A stretch of 64,000 nt of DNA from Candolleomyces eurysporus. Its lineage: Eukaryota > Basidiomycota > Agaricomycetes > Agaricales > Psathyrellaceae. Where the stretch lies: the NCBI GenBank assembly GCA_027579435.1, contig JANBPK010001475.1:110391-174390 (forward strand), written 5' to 3'. A program made the translations under genes and the position numbers. The notes under the pieces are model-generated. The model was not told the DNA's origin. It did no database searches and was given only the letters and a program-made list of their open reading frames with translations. Below are positions 1 to 12,022 of this stretch, piece by piece; the first letter of the stretch is position 1; every line of letters begins with the position of its first letter.

Positions 1-62
1 ATGCACCTACTTTCGCCATCGTTTCCATGCTCGGATTCGGTATAGCCATCATCTTTATCTAA
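1..62 (+). CDS. Possible 3' end of a membrane protein gene (cut by window edge)
   Basis: The frame starting at base 3 is open from the window edge to a TAA at 60-62. It encodes a short, strongly hydrophobic tail (about 19 residues, ending GFGIAIIFI). This could be the last transmembrane segment of a plus-strand gene lying mostly outside the window. The stretch is too short to identify a family and could be open by chance. Confidence 0.2.
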   Translation, partial: APTFAIVSMLGFGIAIIFI

Positions 63-342
63 TTGCTTCTTTGAAGAAGACACTTAGGATGCTGTCCTCG
101 GGTTTCTTCGTGTGTCCGCCATTGAGATGCGGAGGAGAAATAATACAACCCCCCTCGGTCCTGACGGTCCACTACGCGCGCCACTTAGCCACTAAGGCTT
201 ACAAAATCTGACACGAGTGACTGGGTGAAGAGAAGAAATCCTGCTCGCTGCTTGAGAGGGCCCATAAATGCGAAAAATTAGACGTAATTGTCGGAACGTA
301 GTGATCGTTCGGTTATAAGAAAGACCTGGGAACCAAAAGATT

Positions 343-432
343 TGGACACATTGGGAATTGAACCCAACACCTCTCGCAGACCATACACGCATAATGCTAA
401 GCGAGCGTGATAACCAACTACACCATGTGCCC
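343..432 (-). tRNA. tRNA-Ala(AGC) with a 16-nt intron, copy 1
   Basis: The minus strand folds as a complete cloverleaf. The acceptor stem carries the G3-U70 wobble pair that identifies alanine tRNAs. The anticodon stem CTCGC/GCGAG holds the loop TTAGCA-T with anticodon AGC. A 16-nt intron sits at the canonical place, one base after the anticodon. The B box GGTTCAATTCC and an A box are present, and a short T-run follows the 3' end. The mature sequence (74 nt) is identical to the copies at 34643 and 44529; only the intron differs. It is transcribed away from the F-box gene that starts at 590. Confidence 0.95.
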
Positions 433-589
433 ATGAATGCTGTGGCAGTGCGCTGATGTCCGCTCGACTCCCATTGAGTTGCCATTGAGTCCCAGTTTCT
501 TCTAGATCGCCACCACCAAGTACTAGCGTCCTTACATCCAAATCCAGGTGAAAAGGGACAGAAAAGGCGAATATCTACTTGCAGATATC

Positions 590-2300
590 ATGGCTCACCT
601 ATTCTGCTCAGCATGCGAGGTCCAACTGGCGCGGTTGAGCACCACAGACCGTATCTCTCCGGTACCTGAACTCCTTGGGACAAACCAAGTCCCCTCTTCG
701 ATGGAGGCAGACGATATCAAACGATGCCTTTCCGATGTTGACAACGAACTCCAATATTTAGAATCCATTTTTTCCAAGCTGGCCGCACGAAGAGATCATC
801 TCAAATCGTTCGCGGATGACCATCGCGCACTTCTATCCCCTGCCCGAAGAATATATCCCGATCTCCTCTCCGAGATTTTCGCAAGGTACCCCAAAGGTGC
901 CCCTGTGAAATACCCCCGGAAATTTACCACCAAGATACCGGACACCTTCGACCCTCAACAGGGGCCCTTGCTTCTCACCCAGATCTGTCGATCATGGAGG
1001 CAGGCTGTCATCACGACACCGAACATATGGTCCACTATTAGATTTGTTCTAGGACCTCGATCCAAAGTTGACCTCATAAATTTGTGGTTGGAGAGATCCG
1101 CAAACTGCGATCTAACAATCGCTGTCTTGGAGCACCCAAATTCCAGCTCCAGAGCCGCCTTCTGGGGACTGCCTTGCAATGAACAAGCCCTCGGCATCTT
1201 AGCAAGCCAGGCTCATCGATGGAAATCGGCCTTCTTCTTCTTATGCATTGGTGCGCCCCACTGGAACGCACTTCATGGAGCGAAGGGCAAAATGGGACGG
1301 CTGCGCCATTTAACCGTTCGTGACCCACAGGACCACGGGCAAAACCCCATTCCAACCGTCTTCCAAGGCTTGACGGACCTCACTTCCCTCACACTCAGCC
1401 GCCATGTTTCTGGAGAGGGCTTCCCCAAGGATGGATCAGCAATCAGACACTTTCGTTACGAAGAGCAAGAAGGTACCCGCGCCGACTGTTTCGTCCCCAT
1501 CGAACAGTGCCTCAACATTATGAGACGACTTCCAAATCTCGAGTCTTGCTTGCTGGAATGCAGCATGCTTACTCACAGTGAAATCACCAACGTCACTTTG
1601 ATCAGACTCAAAGACCTGAAAATCGAGATGGCGGGGATTCAGGTAGAACCTCCAACCCCGCACCCTGGAGTGTTGTGGCAGGCACTTCCAGCTTCCCAAC
1701 CTTACCGCCCTCACTATTATCTCCAGCGGCTATCAAGCCCGTCCTGAACCATTAGATCATGAGGCTTTGTCTAGCCTCATCTCCCGTTGCCCGAAGTTAA
1801 CAAGCCTCTGTCTGTCATGGTATTCGACTGAGCCCCAGCCCCTCATCGATTGTTTACAGCAGGCGTCTGGAGTCAAGTACCTCAAGTTGGGATTGCACAA
1901 TGACAAAACCTTCTCCCAGGTGCTTTCCTGCATCTCGAAATACACTCCCTCGTCGCGGCCGCTGCTACCGAGCTTGAAAGAAGTTCAAGTCTCACTCCTC
2001 TGGTATTCATACCATTGGTTCCCCGCAGACGACTTCTTCTCTGCCTTTGCTGAAATGGCCAGGCGCGGGCTCACAAACGCACACACACTCTCTGACATGG
2101 CATCCTCAGAGGCCACCCTGAATTGCGAACCTATCGATTACGCAGAGTTGGAGTTCCAAGGATACGGCGAAGCCGAAACCACCCTGCAACGCGTTCTAGG
2201 CAAGACGAGGGACTTGAAGTCGAAGGATATGGATTGCCGCGTAGTACACCGCAAAAACAGTAACTCCACTACGTTCACAGTCCAAGCGAGGCGACAGTGA
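590..2300 (+). pseudogene. F-box/LRR protein, copy 1, with one frameshift
   Basis: This is an agaric-type F-box protein, presumably a substrate adaptor of an SCF ubiquitin ligase. A coiled region (DVDNELQYLESIFSKLAARR) is followed by the F-box-like core (ALLSPARRIYPDLLSEIF, then LLLTQICRSWRQAVITTPNIWS) and leucine-rich repeats. The open frame begins upstream of 590, but the ATG at 590 is chosen because the paralogue at 18495 starts at the same point (both proteins begin MA and share PVPELLGTN soon after). Around 1685-1695 one extra base relative to the paralogue moves the frame. The first frame stops at 1747, and the LRR part continues in the next frame to 2300. Joined, the product would be about 570 aa. 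Either the gene is decaying or the base is a sequencing error. It converges on GCN1, whose stop is 143 bp away. Confidence 0.75.
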
Positions 2301-2442
2301 TTCTAACTCGCCGCTCTGTTATACCATTTCCCCTGAACACCATAATCACTGGGTTCGATACGGAGGTCGTTATGAGATGGAAAAGACGAAGATGAATTTG
2401 GCATAGAATGTAATAATGCGCATTGACATGTACATGGAAACT

Positions 2443-5400
2443 TCAGAACAAGCCTTTTAGACTGCTATCATCCAACTCTCGAATAAAATCGCGAGCTTCT
2501 CTAGCTGGTCGTGCAACAATCGGTTTTTCATTGGCAGCATTTTCCAGGATCTTCTGAGCCACACTCTTCATCAAACCGAGCTTCTGGAAGACATTAGGTT
2601 CATTCGGTGAGTAAAACTCCGAGTCTTGATCCATCTGCGACTCCATCACACGCAAGACGACATATGAGGATATCGAGGAAGGGTTAGTTCCAGGAGCAAG
2701 GTAAGAACTACATTGGTCGGTTAGCCTGGACGGTAAGTCAGACGAGACCAACGTTAGCATACCTGATGATGGACTGCAAGCTCTGTGGGTTGTCGGACAG
2801 TGCGACTATCAGATCACCAATCGCCGCTGAATAGTGCTCTGCAGGACAAGGTCAGAGAAGTGGCTGTATCGGTTGAAATTGCCAACATACCTCCGTGGAC
2901 ACTTCTAAAGGCTTCAGAGACCAGCTCAATGCATGACTCCCTGGCCTTCTCTCCAACATTCGCCTTGCCACTGAAGACAACAAATGCGAGAGCGACGATC
3001 AAGTTCGCTGTGACGGACTCATCCTCACTGGCGTGAATCGTCGTAACCAGTTCGGTGACAACGGGATCCACCCTAGCCTGATGCTTCATCAATTCACCCA
3101 ACCCTTTCGCTGCTCGTGTTCGGATATTCGAGGTCGCAGGATCGCTAGCACTCTTGACGAATGTGCGTTGCAGCTGAGGGAAGAACGGCTTCAAGAATGC
3201 GGGGATACACTTCAACATCGTAGTCAACGCGCTCAAGATAGCAATCTTGACACCGGGAGGATAGGTTGTGGCTTGTGTCGCGACACGAATGAGAGGACCA
3301 GTGAAGGGAACGACGAAAGGCTTGATAGCTGCCTCTTCCGTCCTCTCCACCAGATCTCCAATTGCATATGCGGCTTGTTCCCTCTGTTCGTTGCTGCCAG
3401 TGGTAAGGCCAGCGATAATGATCGGCACGGTCGGGGCAACGCCCTTTGGAAGGTTGAAGCCGGGCACTGTGGTTCCGGGCGAACCAGTAGATTCGATAGT
3501 GCGACGAAGAGGTACCACCAATGGCTCGAGTTCATCCTTGGGCGTGGCCTTAACGAACGCGTCAAACGATTTCCATGCAGCAGTGTGCACGTCGACATTG
3601 GGATCTTCCAACGAGGATACGAGCTGTCGGATCCAATCGACTCTGTAGAGCGAAATCTCGAGTTCGGAAACCTCGCAGAATGTACCGAAGAGTTTGGAGG
3701 CGCTGACCCTTCTTCGTGGGGTATCGTGTTTGGCCCTAAGATAATAGGTTCAACGAACATCCACATAGCCATCTTGAAGCCACTCACCAGCCAAGAAGAA
3801 GCATCATCAAGGTATGCAAGCCTTCTGCGTCGCTAATGGAGGAGAGAATGGCTGTCACAGCCTCATCCGCTGCTTCAGCGAGTTCAGGTTCCGGATCACT
3901 TTCGATGACCTTCACCAAAGCTCCCAGGATGACAGTAAGTCGCCGACTGAGGGCATTGCCTGCAACCTTCACCAGGGACGCTAAGGCCCTAGCATTGAAC
4001 ACAGTCATCGGAATAGCGGTCAATGTGGGAATCAGAACAGGGAACACGGTGGTGGCCCGGACCTATTGAAATAGTTGAGGTAAATGATCGAGGAAGAAGA
4101 ACGTCCACATACACTCATAACTTCTTGCAAAGCCTGGAGAGCTGTGCCAGACCCTTTACCAGGTTGACGCAGAGCCTCGAGGAGCGTAGGAATGGTCTCA
4201 TCAATTGCTTTGGCGCCCAGTTCACTTTGAAGGATATCGAACGCTTGAGCAGCGGCACTACGAACTTCAGCTTCGTCATCCACGAGAGAAACGCGAACCA
4301 TGGCGATAATGGCGTCCTCGTGGTCTTCTCGTTGAGTTTCTGTGGCATTTTGTCTGAAGGGAGATTTGTCAGTTCTGGCGGAACAGGGGTTTGGAGAAAA
4401 CACGGACAGTATCTCGCTGAGCGTAAGACAGACACCCTGTCTAATTCGAGGATCGGTGGATGTGGACTTGGTCTTGAGAAGAGGGATGATTTCGCCCAGA
4501 ATACGCTCTCCGAACTTGCGGCATAGCTCACCCACTGTCCTGCCAGCGATCTAAAAACGATTGAGGTAAATCAATGCACAGAAGATTAGTATGAAAGTGT
4601 ACCTCTTGTTGTTCAGGCTCATCACCAGCAACAAGGTAGACGATTTGAGAAACGATCTCTGGGAGGATTTCTCGTACTAAGCAAGGAATTAGGATGATAA
4701 AACGAGGTTTCAGAGAACGGAAGACTCAACCTGTTCGAGGTGTGTTGTGAACAAGCGCCTTCCAGATCTGTATCGAAGCTTGACGGACGACGACCACACC
4801 ATCCTGACGGACAAGGTATAGTGCAGCAAGAATACGGTCGCGTCGCTCTGCACCAAGGACTTCGAGCAATGCCTTTCGCGAGGATTCAACAGCGGTAGCC
4901 TCTTCTGCGACATCTTCTTCGTCCAGCTCAGACGATTTACCCGAAATACCTGATACCTTGAAGAGGAGTTCTCCAACCAAAGTAATGGAGGATTGCTGTG
5001 CAGAATACGTCAGAGAACATAATATACTGGGGAACACTAAATGGACCCACTCGAATACGCCAGCCAGGATCGAACATACCCTGCTCCAACTCTGGAAGGA
5101 GGAGATCGATGGCTCGGGTCGCGTAGTTATTGACAACCATTCGGCCGGCACGCATAGCTGCCTCACGAACGTATTCCTCGGAATCTGAGAGACCGCTGAG
5201 GATTGGTGGGATGATCTTGGGTAGATGAGGAGAGAATCTGGTCCCGAATGTGGCGGGAAGATAAACGAGCAGAGACATGAAACCTTCTCGCACGGTAGCT
5301 CTGGGTGACCTTGCATTTGCCAGAATATCGGGAAGCAGCCCTTCAAGACGTTCCATACCAAGACCAGATAGGACTTCACTAAGGCCTTGGGCAGCACCTT

Positions 5401-8400
5401 GTCGATCCACGCCAGAGGTATCGGTCTTGAGCGTCCTGAGGAGGCCAGGTACGAGATCGGGGAAGTGGACCTCCCCTAGACGCTCTACGAGAGTGCCGAG
5501 GGACTTGGCAGCGGTGGCACGCGCCTCGGGAACGGGATCGACCAATACTTGATGCACCATTGGTAGCAATTCATCCAAGTACGGCACGAAGTCCTTCGAG
5601 TCGGTGAGGGAAGCAAGATTGCCGACAATTTGAGCTGCCTTCTTTTTGGTCTCTGATCCTCGTTCTTTCAAGCCACGCTCAATGATAGGCACGACCTATA
5701 CGAGATCAGTGACAGGATTTAGAAAGTAGCTAAACACACTGACCAATGCGAGAGATGAATGATCGATGTAATGCATGAAGGAGGTTTTGAGAAGCGACGA
5801 CAATGCGCTCTGCGTCCTTGCGGGGTCTACCAGCGCCTTGAGAAGGACAGGAACAAGTGCTTGGATTTCTGGATTGCTGATAACTTCACCGAACTGCTTC
5901 AAGCTCTTGTTTGCCGCAGTGCGCACTTGAGCATGCGAGTCGGTCAAAACATCCGTCAGCCTTGGAATGATGATGGGGAGAGATAGTGATAGTTGTCGAG
6001 GCGAGCAATACGCCATCATACCCAACAGCTCGATGGATCCCTTCTTACTCCTCCACTGCTTCTCGTCGAGACCTTCGAGTAAGGTGGGAAGAATGAGCTT
6101 GACACCATATCCCGAGAGGTTTCCCATAATGATACGAGCCGCGTCTTGCGTCGCTTCTCGAACATCCGCCGTTGCGTCGCCGAAACACGACAGAAGGTGA
6201 GGCAGAACGGAGGTGACGTAAGGCTCGAAGAGTCGGCCCAATGTGCTGGACATGGTTTCAAAGGAGAACATGGCACCTTGTCGTGATTGGAAGTGTTTCT
6301 TTTCCTCCGCCGCAGTCTCGAGGCGTCGGATGACATTGAACTCCTTCAGACCTGATATTCCGGTGCCTCTAATCACACCTGCAAGCCCGTAAGCTGCACC
6401 CCTCCGAACGGCGTACTTCTCCCCGTGGAAAAGATCCTGGAAGAGTTGATCCACAAGCGATGGTAAACGTGACCGTATAAGCGGTGCCAGAGGAGAAAGA
6501 CATTCGGCGACAGCCAACTGAACTTGCTCGGACGGCGTCTTCAGCGCTTCAGCCAGTCGATCGACGATCTTGGAAATACGAGCGTCTGAAGCATCCAAAT
6601 GACGGGCCACCCGACCAAACAGAATAATCACGGCCTCCTTGATATGATCCTCCGTCTCGGTGGTGGATGGACGAGCGAGATGACTTTCGAACACGGAGAT
6701 TAACGCAGCAAGCCGCTTGTCGCCATGCAAGTCAATGACGGCAACTCCGGAGCTGAGCATGCCACGGCGCACTTCAGCAACACGGTCTCCAAGAGCTTCC
6801 TCCTTGATGAGGAACGAAAAGAAGGGTTCAAGTTCGTCTTCGGGGAAGAGTGGCGCGAGCTTTTCGAATGCGGTTGCGACTGCAAGCCGAGCGGGCCAAG
6901 GATCAGACCTGTCGAGGCTTGAGGCAACGACCATGCCCTACAAAATACATGAGAACGTGTGGTGCATACCAACAGCAACTACTCACAAATTGGTCGAATT
7001 CGGGAGCGAGAATTTTGGCCTTTTCACGATAGAATGCACGCAAATTGCCGATTGCTTGCTTGGCAGTTTGAGGTACTTGTTCAACGGCCTCAGCGATAGC
7101 CACCGCAGTACTAGATCTAACATAAGCATTTTCATGCTCTAGAGTTACAGGTAAATATTTGATCTCGAAAGTATATGCCGTACTACATACCGAGGTAAGG
7201 CAAGAGTGAATCCAGGAAGTCGTCAGGAACGTCCAAGCCGTTATCTTCCCACAGTCGTTGAGCGAGTCGAGAATTCTGTTCATCCTCGTCATGATAAGCA
7301 ATCCAGAGCTCCGATGACCAATTGCGATCCAAATCGGTCAAATCGAAAGGCTGCAGGGCAAGTTGTATATAAGCACTACTCGTGTCGGCTGAAGTACGGA
7401 AAGATTACCTGCAAAGTTTGCAAGAAAGCATTCCGGGCATGCGTTTCTTGCGAGAGCGTTGCTTTGAGTAGCACATCAACCTCTTGCCGAGTTACACTGA
7501 CTTGAATAGCTTCTCCTAGCTCAATAATTGCCGACGAAGCCTCCTTGTTCAGTCTGAGCTGCGTTCGAACGACTTGAACAAGCGCTTTCAGAGTCTCCAG
7601 TCTTGGTAACGCAACGTCATGGACTAGGAGGAGCCGTCAGATCTAGATGTTTCTAATTGATATCCGCGTACTCACACTCTCCCGAATGGAACTTGATGAC
7701 ACTTAGGGCGAGAGACACTTGTTCTAAAGCTTCGTCTTCATCCGTTGGTTGGACGCCGCCCGAGGCGAGAACGTTTTGAAGCAATGGGAAGGCATAAGAG
7801 AATGTCGCAGCATCCAAAGGCGTCTGCTCAGAAAGGAAACGTAGTCGGTACAGAACGCGAAGCACCAAGCCTGGAGGGTGTACGGAATTGAATGATGAGC
7901 CACTAGACATCGAAAATGGGTGGCATACGAACCGTTCAGTGCTTCGGATTGGAAGTCTTGAGGAACTGCGAGGACCTCGTTGCATCGGAGCACTGCAATC
8001 CCAAGCAGCTTTCGGTATACATCGAGGCGATCAGATGCCACTTTGGATAGATCCTGGAACCATATCAGTTCATGTCTTCAAAGGAATGGAGCGGGAATGA
8101 ACCAACCAGGTACGTCTCAAACGCCAACGGCCCAACCAAGAAAGATCCACCACGAAGTGGCCCCTTCAATAGGAGCTGGATGAGGTTTGAGATATGGAGA
8201 CGCAGCTCTTCGCTACCAGCGGCAACGATGCTTTGGACAAGGTGCAAACCTCGCTCGAGATTTCTCTTTACGCGAGCGATATTCTCCCGGATTGTGGCCT
8301 CTTTTGCAAGTTGAGCGTTTACCGCAGCTTGTTGTTGTTTAGTCAAGCTAGCAGCAGCCGATTTTTTGGATGCGATGGATTTCCGAACCTCTTCTTCCCA

Positions 8401-11244
8401 CTTGGCGATGTCTGCTTCTTTGCCTTTTGTTGGTCGCTGATCGGTCTTTGACGACAAAACTAGGATAGATGTATCAGTGCTGGATCTAAATAATCATAAT
8501 TCTTCCGAGCTCACCATCCACATAAGTCGTGTCGGCAGGCGTCATCCACACCCCGATATCAAGATCAGTGAACGCACCGACGACTGACGCGTCGAGGTCG
8601 GATTCAATCTGTTTGATGGCCTCTGGGATTGTAGACGAGGGCGCGATGAAAGTGAGGGTGGTGGTAGCGGCATAGGCAGCCTCGTCGAACCTGGACTATT
8701 GAGATTTCAGTACACACCAAAAAGCAGCCTAGGACAGATAGACACACCTTCGGATCGGCCTTCGTCCCAGACACGACCAGTTCCACTAACTTGCCCAGAT
8801 GTTTGACGATCAGGTCCAGGGGATCCAAGCTTGCTTTCTGGCACAAATCGATCCAAGTCTGGCGTGAAGGTGCACCTTAAAAATGGGTGAGATGAATTCA
8901 GCGCGTGAAGAACAAATCTTGTACAGACATGTCAAGGGGTGGTGCCCGATAACGAGCAACGACACGACGTAAAGCTCTCGCTCTTCAGATGAAACTGCCT
9001 CTTCGAATGTTGCGCAGCTACTGAGAAGGCTCGAAACACGAGCATGCTTCGTCCACGCCCCGGGGTCCTCTGACGACGGAGGTCCTTTCGCTAAAAACGC
9101 TGTCAACGCCTCTCGAATCACTGCGTTCGTGAGCTTGTGCGATCTCGCGTTTTGGCGAACGATTGTCTCGTTCACAAGCTTTCTGATTTCCGGACTATGA
9201 CCATCGATAGCGAGGTGGACAAAGATGAGGCCGAACTGCGATCTCAATGAGTCACTGTTGAGGACTTGTGGTTCGAAGTACTGGAGAGCAGCCTCCGCAG
9301 CTCGCAAGAGCCAAAGCTCTTCGGTGGTGTCCGTGAGCTTTTGATACACCTTGTCCCAGAGCAAGAAGGGCTGCTTTGTCGAACTGGTAACCAACGAGCT
9401 GATGACCGCATCTTTCTGAATCACATCACCTACATCGACTGTAAGTGGTGGCCGAAGTAGCGAAGACGAGGACTCACCGAATTTCCCAGACCGAGAGAGA
9501 GGCCCAAGAAGTACAGCCAAGGCAATATACCCTTCGATAGGCCCTCCCGGTGCGGTTAAGGCATTCGTGGAGATGGTCTTGAGAGAATTCTGTAAAGCAG
9601 ACGTCACAGCCTTCGCAAACTTCACCCCGGCATCGGTCTCCAGCAGATCTTCGTGGTAATAAAAGACGGATCCGATGAGCGTGGCGAACGCTCGCCGAAC
9701 CGCTGGCTTGGTATTTCCGAGTTCCTTCGCAATGAGCTGGCTGACCTCCGCTGGGACTGACGAGTTGCGCAGAAGGAACACGATATGGGATGGCAGGGCC
9801 GCGGCGAGTGTAGACGTAGCCGTTTCGTTTGTTTCTTTGGTGAGTAGCGGAGAAGCAGACTGGATGAGAGATGATGAAATGTTCGTGTCGGGAGGCAAAT
9901 ATCCTAGCATGGTGTACAAAGCAATACGATGGTCAGGACCGGCAGTCTTGCCTGTCTTGGGAAGGGCGAGCAATTCGGATAGCGCGGCTTCCGACGCAGT
10001 TTTGTTGGTTTCCAAAATGGCCTTGAACATTTGGATGGAATTGGTACGCACGGCGACGTTGTTCGACTTGCTGCTGTTGACAGCTTGGGTGACCGCCTTT
10101 TTGAAGGATTCATTATCAAGGGGGTGGGGATATGCGGAGAAGAACTTGGTGGCAAGAGGCAGGGAATTCTCGGGCGAGCGAAGCAGGGCGCGTTCCAGTG
10201 TTGGGAGTATGGCTTTCGTAAAGTCTTCGGCAGTAACGAAGGTAGAGATGAAATCGTTGAGCGAGTCTGGAATGTGTTCGGAAAGCGCTGTTTTGGACAT
10301 GAGGATATGGGTTGTATAGAGGGAAATAATGGAATCCTTTAGATCTGCAGGTAGTCGCGAAGCGGGTTCTTCTGGGACGTGTTTCAGGCGTATAAGCACG
10401 CTAGTACTGACGCCTACGAGATTAACGAATCTGAGCGGCATTTGGCTTGGTTTCGACAGAGCGAGAAGGGTGGAGATGACGGTCGGAACCTTGCTGCCTG
10501 CTGATCGTAAAGCCCGACGGACGCGTACCAGTCCACCATGCTTTATGGATGGCTTTGCGACGGTAGACTCGGTCAACATATCCAGCAAAAACGCCATGGA
10601 TCCCACGAGAACGCGGAAGGAGTTGGACGTTGCGAAATCGGGATTATGCTTCATGCAAGTCGTGTACAATCCACAAGACCAGCTCAGCAGAACGAAAAGA
10701 TTGGAGGGTGCGTATGAGCTTCACGATGATGAGCCCAGATCCTTGCACTATTTGACGATGTACTCACTTTGCGATTCCCCGTTTGACGTACAGCCCGACT
10801 TCGTTCGATAACCAGCCGAGAATCTGCTCTGCGACCCCGAACTTGCTCTCGCTGGTTTCGTCACGCTTGACAAGGGCCATTCCCACTTCCTCCACCGCGT
10901 CTCTCGACTGATTGTCATTATATCGCGGATAGGTCAACGTCAGCAGACGAAACACGTCCAGCATCTGGCTCAACGATAGGTCTATCAAGATTCTATCAGA
11001 CAGGCACTAGCGAGCGATCGCGACCCCTACCTGCATGCTTTGCGAGCGACAACAACTCCTCTCGAAGGAACTGTACGCGGACCTTAGTCTTGTTCGTCAA
11101 AAGCTGCGTCTGGGCGTATTCCAGAGACCGATCCCAGTCGTTCAGGACGCGATCTCGCTGCCAGACTTGGTTTTCATCACTGTAGTCAACGCTTTCCGTG
11201 TTCGCGGTATTGTTGATCCACGATTGAATTTCTGACTTGCTCAT
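2443..11244 (-). CDS. GCN1: GCN1, HEAT-repeat activator of the eIF2-alpha kinase GCN2
   Basis: GCN1 binds translating or colliding ribosomes and passes the uncharged-tRNA signal to the kinase GCN2 (general amino acid control, cytoplasm). The minus strand carries a chain of exons encoding almost uninterrupted HEAT repeats. Large coding blocks lie at 8810-10669, 5696-6934, 4937-5692 and 2814-3611. The central and C-terminal parts show the eEF3-like repeat region typical of GCN1 (for example [20 protein letters not shown] near the C-terminus). About 20 short introns separate exons, and total coding capacity fits the family's roughly 2,600-2,700 aa. The frame runs upstream to 11301 only through a GTG. 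The ATG at 11244 (MSKSEIQSW) is chosen; the relic copy at 15368-15690 keeps this segment. The stop is the TGA at 2443-2445. Exact splice sites were not all resolved. Confidence 0.88.
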
Positions 11245-12022
11245 CGTAGCCGTTTCCGGCTCCTTGGCCTTGAGCTTCGCGAATGTGGCTTTCGGAGGCA
11301 CCTTTGACGAGGATGACGAGGAAGATGAACAGAAAAGGGAGAAATATTGGCTAGGAAATATGTGAGAAACCTGCTTTGATCGCCGGGGAGCACGTTGACT
11401 CGAGCTCGGACGCGATGGCGATGGCTCTCTATTCCCTCAGTCAATGTGAACGATGGCTGAATTGAGGAGAATGAGAGGAAAGGCGAGTAGGTGTAGTAAC
11501 AGCTAGTTAATTGTGCAGTATCATGGTAGTATCTGTTGATAGGCAGGATAAATAATATACCTCATCCTGGAGCTATTTCAGTCTTTTATCGACGTTTGAG
11601 CTGCTAGTACGGCCTGCCAGTGGGGGCTCAGTACCAGTGAGCGCGAGAGTCACCACCTTTTCAAGGGTTGCAAGTACAATTGATCCCCCCATGCTTATTG
11701 CTGACACCTCAGCCTCACCTGATAACATGCTGTAGAGCGCCCAACTGCCGTGAACCCTAGTACAGTGCTCAACCGTTTCAAATGCTGGTATCCGTCGTCA
11801 GGTTGCCGAGCGCACAGCTGCAACGAATTAAGATCTCATGGCCAAAAAAACCTGAATGGAGTCGAATGCGGGAGTACCGCCTCTTAGTGATGAGGGACAG
11901 CTGCAGCTTGCAACGCTTCGGGACCAAGAGACCCTCAATTCATTCGGGAACATGCGGCAATGGCGTGCTCGTACTCTGGCATATAAGGAGCCGTGGTGTA
12001 TCATTTCATTCACCCGTGAATC
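11245..12022. promoter_or_regulatory. Shared upstream region between GCN1 and GPCR-A
   Basis: This 778-bp stretch lies between the divergent starts of GCN1 and GPCR-A and must hold both promoters. The region upstream of GPCR-B (about 15690-16449) resembles it in patches, for example the blocks with GGCTCAG-GAGCG near 11630/15865 and GCGCACAGCTGC near 11810/16208. No clear TATA box or open reading frame of substance is visible. Short frames over 11782-12042 overlap exon 1 of the receptor and are not believed. Confidence 0.5.

Noticed and set aside
3033..3836. Plus-strand open frame of 267 codons
   Set aside because: It lies antisense to conserved GCN1 HEAT exons, has no domain, and its codon use follows from the opposite strand.
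9675..10319. Plus-strand open frame of 214 codons
   Set aside because: Shadow of the large GCN1 exon 8810-10669; no recognisable protein.
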